A stretch of DNA of 64,000 nt from JBJYKD01 sp049310025 (GTDB taxonomy: Bacteria > Bacillota > Thermosediminibacteria > Thermosediminibacterales > Tepidanaerobacteraceae), in assembly GCF_049310025.1 (NCBI RefSeq), contig NZ_JBJYKD010000009.1, positions 1 through 64,000 on the forward strand, written 5' to 3'. The position numbers and the translations under genes were made by a program. Under the pieces are notes generated by a model. That model saw only the letters and a program-made list of their open reading frames with translations, searched no databases and was not told where the DNA came from. Positions within the stretch are counted from its first letter, which is position 1. The number at the start of each line of letters is the position of its first letter. This document shows positions 1 to 8,022 of this stretch, piece by piece.

Positions 1-145
1 TTGTCTTTTTTACAAAAAGTGAGCTAAATATTTTCCATTTTGTTATTTTTAGGTACTTGACTTTTTACCGCAGGACTTATCTTCTTTATTATTATATTTC
101 CCTGGTAATAGCATATTTAACATATTTTAGATAAGATTCGCTAAA
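1..145 (-). other. Untranslated leader or start of a transcript leaving the window
   Basis: This is the stretch downstream of the promoter at 152-180, read on the minus strand. It is AT-rich and I see no convincing gene. The only ORF is about 24 codons, starts near 102, and has no Shine-Dalgarno sequence. The next gene must start to the left of the window, so this is probably its 5' untranslated leader, at least 145 nt long. I could not recognise a known riboswitch in it. Confidence 0.4.
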
Positions 146-151
146 CTTTCT

Positions 152-180
152 TTTATAATTTCGACCAAATATGACGTCAA
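152..180 (-). promoter_or_regulatory. Sigma-A-type promoter reading out of the left edge
   Basis: On the minus strand, TTGACG (175-180) and TATAAA (152-157) are separated by exactly 17 nt. Each hexamer matches the consensus at 5 of 6 positions. The -35 box overlaps the TGA stop codon of the spoIIIE-like gene. The promoter would drive a gene beyond the window edge. Confidence 0.6.
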
Positions 181-2306
181 CTGTTAAAATATTTTTCAAA
201 TTGCTCTCGGGTAATCAGTATTTCCCTGGGCTTTGTGCCTTCAAAACCACCGATAAAACCTCTCTCTTCCATTTGATCTATCAATCTTGCGGCTCTGGCA
301 TATCCGATTCGCAGTCTCCGCTGGAGCATTGAAATGGAAGCCTGCCCGCTTTCTATAACCAGCGACAGGGCTTCTTTAAACAATTCATCGGTGGCTTCTT
401 CTTTTTTATCCGCTTCTATTTCCTTAAAATCCGAAAGAGTCTTTTCATAGCAGGGTTCTTTCTGCTTTTTGACGTAATCCACCAGTTTTTCCACTTCTTC
501 TTCCGAAATATATGCTCCTTGGACTCGAACAGGTTTTGCGGCTCCCACGGGAAAGAACAGCATATCCCCTTTCCCCAATAGTTTCTCCGCTCCGGATATA
601 TCCAGTATGGTCCTGGAATCCACCTGCGAAGAAACGGCGAAGGAAATTCGAGACGGGATATTGGCCTTTATAAGCCCTGTTATGATATCCACAGATGGTC
701 TCTGAGTAGCCACTACCAGGTGAATTCCAGCTGCTCTGGCCATTTGGGCAAGTCTGCATATGCTGTCTTCCACCTCTCTGGGGGAAACCATCATTAAATC
801 GGCCAGCTCATCGATTATGATAAGAATTTTTGATAGAGGGCTGTCTGTCTTTATTTCATTGTAACGATTTATATCCCGAACACCTTCCTTTGCAAAGGTC
901 TGGTAGCGATTCTCCATTTCTGAAACCATCCAGTTCAACGCTGCGGCGGCTTTTTTCGGCTCGGTAACCACCGGCGTCAGAAGATGCGGGATGCCGTTGT
1001 ATACGGTAAGTTCAACCACTTTAGGGTCAATCAACATTAATTTTACTTCATGGGGAAACGCTTTGCACAGGATGCTGGAAATAATCGTATTTATGCATAC
1101 ACTTTTGCCCGATCCTGTGGCTCCCGCTATAAGCAGGTGGGGCATTTCCGAAAGATCGGCCACAACGGGATTTCCACTTATGTCTTTACCCAGAGCGATG
1201 GTAAGTTTGGAAGAGGATGTTTGAAACTCGGGCGAGTCAATGACATCTCTTAAAAACACACTGGAAATAACCTTATTTGGAACCTCTATGCCTATGGCGG
1301 CTTTACCGGGAATGGGCGCCTCTATTCGCACATCGGGAGCCGCCAGACTCAAAGCTATGTCGTCGGCCAGACTTACAATTCTGCTTACTTTTATCCCCGG
1401 TGAAGGCTGGATTTCAAATCTGGTGATGGCCGGACCGCAACTTACCTGTACAACTTTTGCCTGAACCCCGAAACTTTCCAGGGTCTTTTCAAGGATTTGA
1501 GCATTGTTTAAAAGCTCCTTTTCGCTGAAAGAGCTTTGTTTTGCGGTATTTCTCCGCAGCAATGAAAGGGGCGGCAATTTGTAATTTGTATCAACACCGT
1601 CGTTTCTGTTTAAGACCAGTGGTTCTTCCGCGGCGCCTTTATTTTCGGTTTTTTCCTGTTCTTTAGCGGGTGCGACTTCTGGCTTGGAGATTGTAATGGT
1701 TGGCTTTTCAAGATTTACCACTTTGTTTTTTTCGTCTTTTTCTCCGGGCAGTATGCTGATGTTTTTTCCCCGCCGCCCATTTTTAGCCTTTTGAATTAAA
1801 TCAATTATGGAAATACCGGTTGAGAGGATTATCCCGATGGTCACCAGGGTAAACATGAATATATAGGAGCCTGTAACGCCAAAAAGGTTGAACAATACGG
1901 TTACCATTATTTCGCCCAGAATTCCGCCTCCCTGGCCTTTCAGGCCGAGGTCCGCACTCTGTCTTAATCTTTCAATAAAACCGTTTCCCATTATGTTTGT
2001 GTGGATTTTTATATGAATCAAGCAAATAAAAACAAGGATTATGGTTATGATCCCAAACAATCTGGGGGTCAGAGAGGGATTTTTCCTGTATGACATGCAG
2101 TATATACCCCATAATATCATAAAAATTGGGACGGCTACAGCAGCCAGACCCGAAAAGCCACGAAGGTTTTTATTTAAAAAAATCCCCAAAGCCCCGGCGG
2201 CGTTAGTATATATGGAAAAGATTCCTATTATGCCCATGCAAATCAATAGGAGGCCGTAAATCTCCCATCGCATATCTTTTTTTACAGTATGCAGAGTTTT
2301 ACCCAT
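177..2306 (-). CDS. spoIIIE: DNA translocase FtsK/SpoIIIE family
   Basis: Membrane-anchored, ATP-driven dsDNA pump that moves chromosomal DNA through the division or sporulation septum. The N-terminal about 170 residues contain roughly four hydrophobic helices, followed by a charged linker. The motor domain carries Walker A GATGSGKS (about 398-405) and Walker B LIIIDELAD (about 498-506). The C-terminal winged-helix gamma domain (about 640-712), which reads orientation motifs in DNA, is present. The membrane segments make SpoIIIE a better match than the soluble paralogue SftA. The ATG at 2306 is preferred over GTG at 2315 because GAGGTG sits 8 nt upstream of the ATG. It is 709 aa, slightly shorter than B. 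subtilis SpoIIIE. Last gene of the tepA-ylzJ group. Confidence 0.95.
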   Translation of the reverse strand: MGKTLHTVKKDMRWEIYGLLLICMGIIGIFSIYTNAAGALGIFLNKNLRGFSGLAAVAVPIFMILWGIYCMSYRKNPSLTPRLFGIITIILVFICLIHIKIHTNIMGNGFIERLRQSADLGLKGQGGGILGEIMVTVLFNLFGVTGSYIFMFTLVTIGIILSTGISIIDLIQKAKNGRRGKNISILPGEKDEKNKVVNLEKPTITISKPEVAPAKEQEKTENKGAAEEPLVLNRNDGVDTNYKLPPLSLLRRNTAKQSSFSEKELLNNAQILEKTLESFGVQAKVVQVSCGPAITRFEIQPSPGIKVSRIVSLADDIALSLAAPDVRIEAPIPGKAAIGIEVPNKVISSVFLRDVIDSPEFQTSSSKLTIALGKDISGNPVVADLSEMPHLLIAGATGSGKSVCINTIISSILCKAFPHEVKLMLIDPKVVELTVYNGIPHLLTPVVTEPKKAAAALNWMVSEMENRYQTFAKEGVRDINRYNEIKTDSPLSKILIIIDELADLMMVSPREVEDSICRLAQMARAAGIHLVVATQRPSVDIITGLIKANIPSRISFAVSSQVDSRTILDISGAEKLLGKGDMLFFPVGAAKPVRVQGAYISEEEVEKLVDYVKKQKEPCYEKTLSDFKEIEADKKEEATDELFKEALSLVIESGQASISMLQRRLRIGYARAARLIDQMEERGFIGGFEGTKPREILITREQFEKYFNS

Positions 2307-2391
2307 ATAATACACCTCAATGTTTAATTCTCCATTTTTTTTAAAAATCCTTTTTTAAATGAAAAACAGGCCTTACGGCCCGAGTTTGAGT

Positions 2392-2604
2392 CTATATCTT
2401 AAAATGGATTATCCTACCGGGAAAAAAGTTGGGATTCAAATAATCCTGGGGATTTGTGCTGAAAACCCTGACTATCCTGCCCATATTTATGTCGATGGGT
2501 TCTATCAAGAGTTTTACATTATCTATTTCTATCTCCCTGAATTCGTACTTCTTATCCATTCCTTCCAAAACCAGCTCCACAGGCATGGTCGTATAAAGCA
2601 GCAT
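2392..2604 (-). CDS. ylzJ: YlzJ-like small protein
   Basis: Protein of 70 aa with no known activity. The opening MLLYTTMPVELVLEG is the signature of the YlzJ-like family. The gene lies between tepA and spoIIIE exactly as in Bacillus, with its start 10 nt after the tepA stop. The ATG at 2604 is preferred over GTG at 2613, since the likely Shine-Dalgarno sequence overlaps that GTG. No signal peptide or membrane helix is evident. Its restriction to spore-formers is general knowledge of the family; no mechanism can be read from the sequence. Confidence 0.8.
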   Translation of the reverse strand: MLLYTTMPVELVLEGMDKKYEFREIEIDNVKLLIEPIDINMGRIVRVFSTNPQDYLNPNFFPGRIIHFKI

Positions 2605-2614
2605 ATAAATCACC

Positions 2615-3343
2615 CTATCCTGCTAAATTTTTTTGCTGGATGAGTTCCTGCAGTTTTTTAACAGCATGTCCGATTCCACCCACCTCATCTATAAGCCCGT
2701 AGTTGACAGCATCGGAACCCACCAGCACGGTCCCGATATCCCGTGCAAGCTTGCCGGTGCTGAACATCAATTCTCTAAACGTGGCCTCATCGATATTCGA
2801 GTGCTCCACCACAAATCGTATCACTCTGTCCTGCATTTTATCAAGGTATTCATAGGTTTGAGGGACTCCGATGACAAGCCCCGTTAGCCTGATGGGGTGA
2901 ATTGTCATGGTCGCCGTTTCGGCTATAAAGGAATAGTTGCTGGCAACGGCGATGGGGACGCCGATACTGTGGCCGCCACCTAAAACCAGCGAAACACTGG
3001 GTTTGGTCATGCTGACTATCATTTCAGCTATGGCAAGGCCGGCCTCGACGTCGCCGCCCACGGTGTTTAAAATGATAAGGAGGCCTTCTATTCTTGGATT
3101 CTGCTCTATGGCCACCAACTGGGGAATTATGTGTTCATATTTGGTGGTTTTATTTTGAGGCGGTAACACTATATGGCCTTCTATCTGGCCCACAATGGTG
3201 ATGCAGTGGAAATTGCTTTCAGGTTTGGGCACCTCCAATTGGCCCAACTGCTGGATTGTGTTAACCGACGCCTGAGGAGCGTTCTTCTCGCCCTGGGTTT
3301 CGGGTAAAACGGTAGAATTAAATATCCCATCATATGCCGGCAT
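2615..3343 (-). CDS. tepA: ClpP-family serine protease, TepA type
   Basis: Cytoplasmic ClpP-fold peptidase of 242 aa, related to B. subtilis TepA (YmfB), which has been linked to protein export and spore development. Residues 45-225 form the Clp/crotonase-like core. The nucleophile is Ser126 in GGGHSIGVP and the likely catalytic His is His149 in MTIHPI. The first 40 residues are polar and low-complexity, unlike housekeeping ClpP. It sits between rnj and ylzJ-spoIIIE, the Bacillus order. Translation starts at ATG 3343 behind GGAAGG. It is probably transcribed from the promoter at 3377-3404. It is not the main ClpP: no clpX lies nearby and the sequence context differs. Confidence 0.9.
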   Translation of the reverse strand: MPAYDGIFNSTVLPETQGEKNAPQASVNTIQQLGQLEVPKPESNFHCITIVGQIEGHIVLPPQNKTTKYEHIIPQLVAIEQNPRIEGLLIILNTVGGDVEAGLAIAEMIVSMTKPSVSLVLGGGHSIGVPIAVASNYSFIAETATMTIHPIRLTGLVIGVPQTYEYLDKMQDRVIRFVVEHSNIDEATFRELMFSTGKLARDIGTVLVGSDAVNYGLIDEVGGIGHAVKKLQELIQQKNLAG

Positions 3344-3376
3344 TCGTGTAGATCATCCTTCCAGAAAAGTTTTTCT

Positions 3377-3404
3377 TTTATATTTTTCGACTATTTGGTG
3401 TAAA
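3377..3404 (-). promoter_or_regulatory. Promoter for tepA-ylzJ-spoIIIE
   Basis: TTTACA (3399-3404) and TATAAA (3377-3382) on the minus strand have a 16-nt spacer, and each is one mismatch from the sigma-A consensus. The promoter lies just after the rnj terminator and about 34 nt before the tepA start. Confidence 0.55.
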
Positions 3405-3408
3405 TATA

Positions 3409-3440
3409 CAAAAAAAGTATGACAAAATTGCTGTCATACT
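3409..3440 (-). terminator. Rho-independent terminator of the alr-dut-ymxH-rnj unit
   Basis: A 9-bp stem (3432-3440 with 3416-3424) and a 7-nt loop are followed on the minus strand by a run of seven T. The stem includes the last codons and stop of rnj. Confidence 0.85.
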
Positions 3441-5101
3441 TCCATAATTATTGGCAAAATCATGGGCCTTCGACGGGTTTGTTCAAAAAGAAATTTCCCG
3501 AGGGAATCCCTTACCTGGGATTTTATGGTGGACCACTCGCTTATTTCTTCTTCCTGACACTTTTTTAGGGCTTGTTTAACTTTTTCTCGAGCCTGTTCCA
3601 TGAGTTCCTCCGATTCCCTTACATATACAAATCCCCGGGAAATAATGTCGGGACCCGCAACGACTTCGGCGGTTTCCCTGTCTATGGTTACAACCACTAT
3701 TAAAATCCCATCTTGTGAAAGCTGCTTTCTGTCTCTCAGCACTATGTTGCCCACATCTCCGACACCCAGGCCGTCAACCAGCACCTTGCCGGCTGTAACC
3801 CTTCCGGTCATCTTTGCAGTATCCTGGGTAAACTCCAGAATCCTGCCATTTTCAGCTATAAATATATTTTCATCCGGGATGCCGACCTGTTTGGCCAGTT
3901 GAGCATGGTGGATCAGATGCCTGTATTCTCCGTGAACGGGAACAAAAAATTTGGGTCTCACAAGGTTCAACATCAGTTTAAGTTCTTCCTGGCTGGCATG
4001 CCCCGATACGTGAACTCCCGAAATGGCCTCATAAATGACATTGGCTCCCTGCTTAAAAAGGTGGTCTATGGTCCTTGCCACAAATTTTTCGTTTCCAGGT
4101 ATGGGAGTTGCCGATATCATCACCGTATCACCCGGCACTATTTCTACTTTTTTGTGTTCGGACATGGCCATGCGCGTCAGAGCGGACATGGGCTCTCCCT
4201 GACTGCCCGTTGTTATGATGACAACTCTCTCCTTGGGGAGCCTGGCCAGTTCATCCAGCTCCATCAGGAGGTCTTTGGGAATGTAGAGGTATCCCAGATC
4301 AAGGGCGATATTCACCACGTTGACCATGCTTCGACCCACTACAGACACTTTTCTGTTGAACTTGTGTGCCGAGTCAAATATTTGCTGTATCCTGTGTATA
4401 TTTGATGCGAATGTCGCGACAATAATCCTGCCAGGGGCTGTCCGGAAGATATCTTCTATGGTGTTTCCGACAACTTTCTCTGACATGGTATAACCCTCGC
4501 GCTCGGCATTGGTGCTGTCGGACATGAGTACCAGCACACCCCTGGACCCCAATTCGGCAAATTTGTGCAGGTCAGCGGTTCGACCGTCCACGGGAGTTTG
4601 ATCAAGCTTGAAATCGCCGGTATGGCAAATCACACCAACGGGCGTGTGAATGGCAAGACCAACGGCGTCGGGAATACTGTGATTCACCCTTATAAAGTCC
4701 ACCGTGAAATTCCCTATCCTGACCGTAGCGGGTGGCTTGACCACATTCATGGCTATATTTCTCTTAAACTTTGTTTCTTTTAATTTACCGTCAACAAGGC
4801 CCATGGTAAGCCTTGTCCCGTACAGGGGCGCATTTATCTGCTGAAGCACATACGGCAGTGCGCCTATATGGTCTTCATGTCCATGGGTTATTATAATGCC
4901 TCTTATATTTTCTTTGTTTTCCACAAGGTAAGTGATATCCGGAATAACAATATCTATCCCCAGCATTTCTTCTTCAGGAAACATAAGGCCCGCATCTATC
5001 ACAAGAATATCTTTATCGTACTGCACCACGGTCATATTTTTGCCAATTTCACCTATACCGCCCAATGGTATAATGAGAAGTTTTTGCCCGTTTTTTGACA
5101 A
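3434..5101 (-). CDS. rnj: Ribonuclease J
   Basis: Zinc-dependent 5'-3' exo/endoribonuclease for mRNA decay and rRNA maturation. With the TTG start at 5101 it is 555 aa, the normal family length; GGAGGTG lies 8 nt upstream and the protein then opens MSKNGQKLLIIPLGGIGEIG. The metallo-beta-lactamase motif HGHEDH is at about 73-78, with the second metal-ligand region HTGDFKLD further on, then beta-CASP and C-terminal domains. The neighbours ymxH upstream and tepA downstream match the Bacillus rnjB (ymfA) locus, so it corresponds to RNase J2 by position. No second RNase J is in the window. Confidence 0.95.
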   Translation of the reverse strand: MSKNGQKLLIIPLGGIGEIGKNMTVVQYDKDILVIDAGLMFPEEEMLGIDIVIPDITYLVENKENIRGIIITHGHEDHIGALPYVLQQINAPLYGTRLTMGLVDGKLKETKFKRNIAMNVVKPPATVRIGNFTVDFIRVNHSIPDAVGLAIHTPVGVICHTGDFKLDQTPVDGRTADLHKFAELGSRGVLVLMSDSTNAEREGYTMSEKVVGNTIEDIFRTAPGRIIVATFASNIHRIQQIFDSAHKFNRKVSVVGRSMVNVVNIALDLGYLYIPKDLLMELDELARLPKERVVIITTGSQGEPMSALTRMAMSEHKKVEIVPGDTVMISATPIPGNEKFVARTIDHLFKQGANVIYEAISGVHVSGHASQEELKLMLNLVRPKFFVPVHGEYRHLIHHAQLAKQVGIPDENIFIAENGRILEFTQDTAKMTGRVTAGKVLVDGLGVGDVGNIVLRDRKQLSQDGILIVVVTIDRETAEVVAGPDIISRGFVYVRESEELMEQAREKVKQALKKCQEEEISEWSTIKSQVRDSLGKFLFEQTRRRPMILPIIMEV

Positions 5102-5127
5102 TAAAAAAACACCTCCAAAAAGTTGCT

Positions 5128-5394
5128 TTACAGCTTCCACGCCTTTTTCGAATTCTGGTTTTCCATATCGATGATAACTATATCCGGCCCGATTTTTTTT
5201 ACGGCTTCCCAGGGGACTTCGGTATAGCTCCGTTCGCTCAATAAAAAGAATGCAGGTTTTTTATTTGGAATTAGCATGTAAATGATTTTGCCCGTGTTTT
5301 CATCCACCACCAGATCGGTACTGCCTATAATTCCAAGCCGCGCACCATCAAAAAGGTTTACTATTTCTTTTCCGCTCAATTCACCAAGTCTCAT
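5128..5394 (-). CDS. ymxH: YlmC/YmxH family PRC-barrel sporulation protein
   Basis: Small protein of 88 aa opening MRLGELSGKEIVNLFDGARLG, typical of the YlmC/YmxH PRC-barrel family. Members occur mainly in spore-formers and their biochemical role is not established. The fold is predicted as a single small beta-barrel without a membrane segment. It lies between dut and rnj, 26 nt before the rnj start. In Bacillus the gene at this place precedes the dipicolinate synthase genes; those are absent here. The start codon has a GGGGAGG Shine-Dalgarno that can form a weak 5-bp hairpin. Confidence 0.85.
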   Translation of the reverse strand: MRLGELSGKEIVNLFDGARLGIIGSTDLVVDENTGKIIYMLIPNKKPAFFLLSERSYTEVPWEAVKKIGPDIVIIDMENQNSKKAWKL

Positions 5395-5445
5395 CTTAAT
5401 TACCTCCCCTATATTTTATGAGGGGAAAGGCAATAAAATGCAAGC

Positions 5446-5895
5446 TTACATTCCAGTGTGGCCGAATCCGCCTTCACCTCTTAAAGTTTCATTTAACTCT
5501 TCCTTTTCATTAAACTCCGCTCTGATTACCCTGGATATCACCAGTTGCGCTATGCGATCACCCCTCTTAACAGTGAATTTTTGCTTTCCATGGTTTATTA
5601 ATATTACCTTTATTTCTCCCCGGTAGTCCGCATCGATAGTCCCGGGGGCGTTTAACAAAGTAACGCCGTAATTGGCGGCCAAACCGCTTCTGGGGCGAAT
5701 TTGAGCTTCGTAACCCGGAGGAAGTTCGATTATTATGCCAGTGGGAATAATTTTATACTCCCCGGGTTCAATATGCGTTTCTTCAAAAAGGTTGGCGGCA
5801 AGGTCCATTCCTGCAGCCTGTGGAGTCATATATTCTGGCAAAGGCAGATCTTCTGCCCCCTTTACTCTTTTAACACCGATTATTATTTTATCCAA
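5446..5895 (-). CDS. dut: dUTP diphosphatase (dUTPase)
   Basis: Hydrolyses dUTP to dUMP and PPi, keeping uracil out of DNA and feeding dTMP synthesis. All five trimeric dUTPase motifs are present: AAGMDLAAN (about 27-35), PRSGLAANYG (68-77), LNAPGTIDADY with the catalytic Asp (81-91), RGDRIAQLV (111-119) and the flexible RGEGGFGHTG near the C-terminus. I choose the TTG at 5895, with AGGAG 9-10 nt upstream. It gives 149 aa and a short overlap with the alr stop codon, implying translational coupling. A longer reading to 5946 would overlap alr by 59 nt and lacks a better ribosome site. Confidence 0.93.
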   Translation of the reverse strand: MDKIIIGVKRVKGAEDLPLPEYMTPQAAGMDLAANLFEETHIEPGEYKIIPTGIIIELPPGYEAQIRPRSGLAANYGVTLLNAPGTIDADYRGEIKVILINHGKQKFTVKRGDRIAQLVISRVIRAEFNEKEELNETLRGEGGFGHTGM

Positions 5896-7084
5896 TTGAT
5901 ATTTCTCTCCTTTTACCGCCTTCATGTTCTTCATATATTTCGGCAAATTCCTGCCTCAGGTCAGTAAAAGTCCGTCCGGCCGTATGGTAGACCCGCGGCA
6001 GGTTATAGCGTAAATTAACTTTTCTTGCAGTAATTTCGACTATATCCCCGACGACAATATCTTTTAGGCCCGTGACATCGGCCATGCAGCTCTGCATGCC
6101 TATCTTCCCTATAATGTTACAGTATTGCCCGTTTATCCTGACCTTTCTGTCAAGGCTTGTAATGCCTGTACCGATTAATATTTGTTTTATGAATCCTTTC
6201 AGGCTCTCCCACAGGCCGCAAGGCTGGGAGACCTGGAGCTCCAGGCCATCGTAATATCCAAAAGGAATTACGGCCACCACAGTGGGCCTTTTAGTTTTAA
6301 ACCTGTTACAATATCCCACATTATGACCGGCGGGTAACTTTTTAATAAAAACAACTTTTGAAAAAACCCTGGCCGGCTTTTGTATATCCAGAGGATGCGA
6401 CGGACACAGCCCGTACATTAGATTCCCTATCCTTACCATATCCAGATGCATATCCGGATATTTTAAAGCGGCAGTACTGTTGCATGCGTGCTTCAAAGGG
6501 ATATTATAACCTTCTTTTTCCAAGCGCTTTAAAACGGATTTAAATATATTAAACTGTTTCCTGGTTATGGTTTCGGAAAAAGCCGACGAAAAATGGGTGT
6601 ACACTCCTTCTATATATATATTTTTAAAGCTGGTGTCTATTATTTTAAAAAATTCCACCGCATGTTCCGGTAAAATTCCAAACCTTCCAAACCCCGTATC
6701 CACTTTCAGGTGAATGCAGGCTTTTCTGTTCAATTTGACCGAGGCTTCGTTGAGGGCTTGTACCACATCAAAAGAACAGACGGTGGCGGTTAGATCATAC
6801 TGTAACACCGTTTCTGCCTGTTCGGGCAAGATTACATTAAAGATAAGCACGGGAATTTTTATGCCGTTTTCTCTTAATGCAATTCCCTCTTCCAGGGTCG
6901 AAACCCCCAAATAATCCACGCCGTTTTCCACGGCACATCTGGCTACAGGTACAAGGCCGTGGCCGTAGGCATCGGCTTTAACCACCGCCAGCAGTTTGAC
7001 ATTCCCAATGTAATCCTTTACAGCTTTGATGTTTTTTGAGATCGCGTCCAGATCGATATCTACCCAGGAAGTTAGATCATGCAT
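5888..7084 (-). CDS. alr: Alanine racemase family PLP enzyme, atypical
   Basis: Fold-type III PLP enzyme expected to interconvert L- and D-alanine for peptidoglycan. The PLP lysine is Lys36 in VVKADAYGHG, and the barrel and C-terminal beta domain are complete (398 aa). Two features are unusual. The segment after GYYDG carries an extra stretch of about 20 residues (about 290-312). The usual CMD active-site tripeptide is GMQ at 329-331, so the acidic residue near the catalytic Tyr (likely Tyr258) is absent. The enzyme may have shifted substrate range or activity (inference). It is first in the alr-dut-ymxH-rnj unit, behind its own promoter, with Shine-Dalgarno GAAAGG. A racemase for another amino acid cannot be excluded. 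Confidence 0.85.
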   Translation of the reverse strand: MHDLTSWVDIDLDAISKNIKAVKDYIGNVKLLAVVKADAYGHGLVPVARCAVENGVDYLGVSTLEEGIALRENGIKIPVLIFNVILPEQAETVLQYDLTATVCSFDVVQALNEASVKLNRKACIHLKVDTGFGRFGILPEHAVEFFKIIDTSFKNIYIEGVYTHFSSAFSETITRKQFNIFKSVLKRLEKEGYNIPLKHACNSTAALKYPDMHLDMVRIGNLMYGLCPSHPLDIQKPARVFSKVVFIKKLPAGHNVGYCNRFKTKRPTVVAVIPFGYYDGLELQVSQPCGLWESLKGFIKQILIGTGITSLDRKVRINGQYCNIIGKIGMQSCMADVTGLKDIVVGDIVEITARKVNLRYNLPRVYHTAGRTFTDLRQEFAEIYEEHEGGKRREISIG

Positions 7085-7123
7085 TTGTATAACCTTTCTA
7101 TCATTATTTTATTATTTATTACA

Positions 7124-7152
7124 AGTATACATGAAATGACGGTCGATTTCAA
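7124..7152 (-). promoter_or_regulatory. Promoter for alr-dut-ymxH-rnj
   Basis: TTGAAA (7147-7152) and TATACT (7124-7129) on the minus strand have a 17-nt spacer; each box has one mismatch from consensus. It begins just downstream of the ylxY stop codon, 40 nt before the alr start. Confidence 0.7.
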
Positions 7153-7154
7153 CT

Positions 7155-7877
7155 TCAAAATTGCTCTCCGAATAACAGTTCTCCGACTGTTGCTACTTTA
7201 TACCCTTCGCGCCGCAAATTTTCAATTACTGTCGGCAGAGCTTTTACGGTGTCTTCGGTGGGGTGCATCAAAACTATTTTCCCGTTGCCGGCATGTTTCA
7301 GAATTTTGTTTACTATGTAGTTTACCCCGGGTTTCTTCCAGTCGATTGTATCGATAGTCCACATGATGACACTGTAGTTTAACGATTCGGCGGCTTTTAT
7401 GGTGTTATCTGAAAATTCACCGTAAGGTGGTGCAAAAATCGAGGTCTTTTCTCCGGTAATTTTTTGGATTATTTCTTCCGCTTTTTTTATTTCCCGGAGA
7501 TTCTGTTCAAGTGATAATTTTGCATGGTGAGCGTGGCTGTAGCCGTGGTTTCCAATTTCATGGCCTTTTGAATGAATTAATCTTAAAATCTCCGGGTATT
7601 TCTCCGCCCAGCGGCCTTCTATAAAAAAGGTTATCTTTACATTTTTTTCTTCAAAGATTTTCAGCATCTGTGGAATGTATTCGTTGCCCCATGCCACATT
7701 GCACGTAAAAGCCACAATCTTTTTATCGTTCGGCCCCTGGTATATGGGATTTGCCCTGTTGAAGGTTTCTACGCTGCTCGGTGTGTAAACCTTAAATAAA
7801 GTCCAGATAATTACAAAAAATACAAACAAACCGACCCCGAGGAATTTCTTAGATAATTTAAAGGTATAAAAGCCCAT
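7155..7877 (-). CDS. ylxY: YlxY/PdaB-like polysaccharide deacetylase-family protein
   Basis: NodB-fold protein of 240 aa with one N-terminal membrane anchor (about 11-30), so the domain lies outside the membrane. The position directly after pnp and the AWGNEY motif match the sporulation-linked YlxY/PdaB group. Metal ligands are visible as His111 and His115 in NHGYSH, and the later motifs APPYG, DTIDW and LMHPT are there. The first motif is altered: where deacetylases have an FD(D/A) sequence this reads TCNVAWGNE, so the usual catalytic Asp is Asn60. Activity is therefore doubtful. In Bacillus the next gene is an M16 peptidase; here alr follows instead. Confidence 0.85.
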   Translation of the reverse strand: MGFYTFKLSKKFLGVGLFVFFVIIWTLFKVYTPSSVETFNRANPIYQGPNDKKIVAFTCNVAWGNEYIPQMLKIFEEKNVKITFFIEGRWAEKYPEILRLIHSKGHEIGNHGYSHAHHAKLSLEQNLREIKKAEEIIQKITGEKTSIFAPPYGEFSDNTIKAAESLNYSVIMWTIDTIDWKKPGVNYIVNKILKHAGNGKIVLMHPTEDTVKALPTVIENLRREGYKVATVGELLFGEQF

Positions 7878-7987
7878 AACAACCGCCTTCCAATCTAAGC
7901 TCTAATAAATATTATTTTAAAAATATAAATTTATGACATAATTTTAAGCTCTGTTCGGGCTTTGAGGTGAGGTCATCGAAAAGATCA

Positions 7988-8022
7988 TAAAAAAAACATA
8001 AACCGATGTGATTCGGTTTATG
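7988..8022 (-). terminator. Rho-independent terminator after pnp
   Basis: A 10-bp stem (8013-8022 with 7997-8006) with a 6-nt loop is followed on the minus strand by eight T. It overlaps the pnp stop codon, separating pnp from ylxY. Confidence 0.9.

Noticed and set aside
30..105. 24-codon ORF in the leader at the left edge
   Set aside because: No Shine-Dalgarno before its ATG and no recognisable composition; probably chance.
5400..5425. Hairpin CCCCT/AGGGG that could hide the ymxH Shine-Dalgarno
   Set aside because: Only 5 bp with a 10-nt AT loop; too weak to claim regulation.
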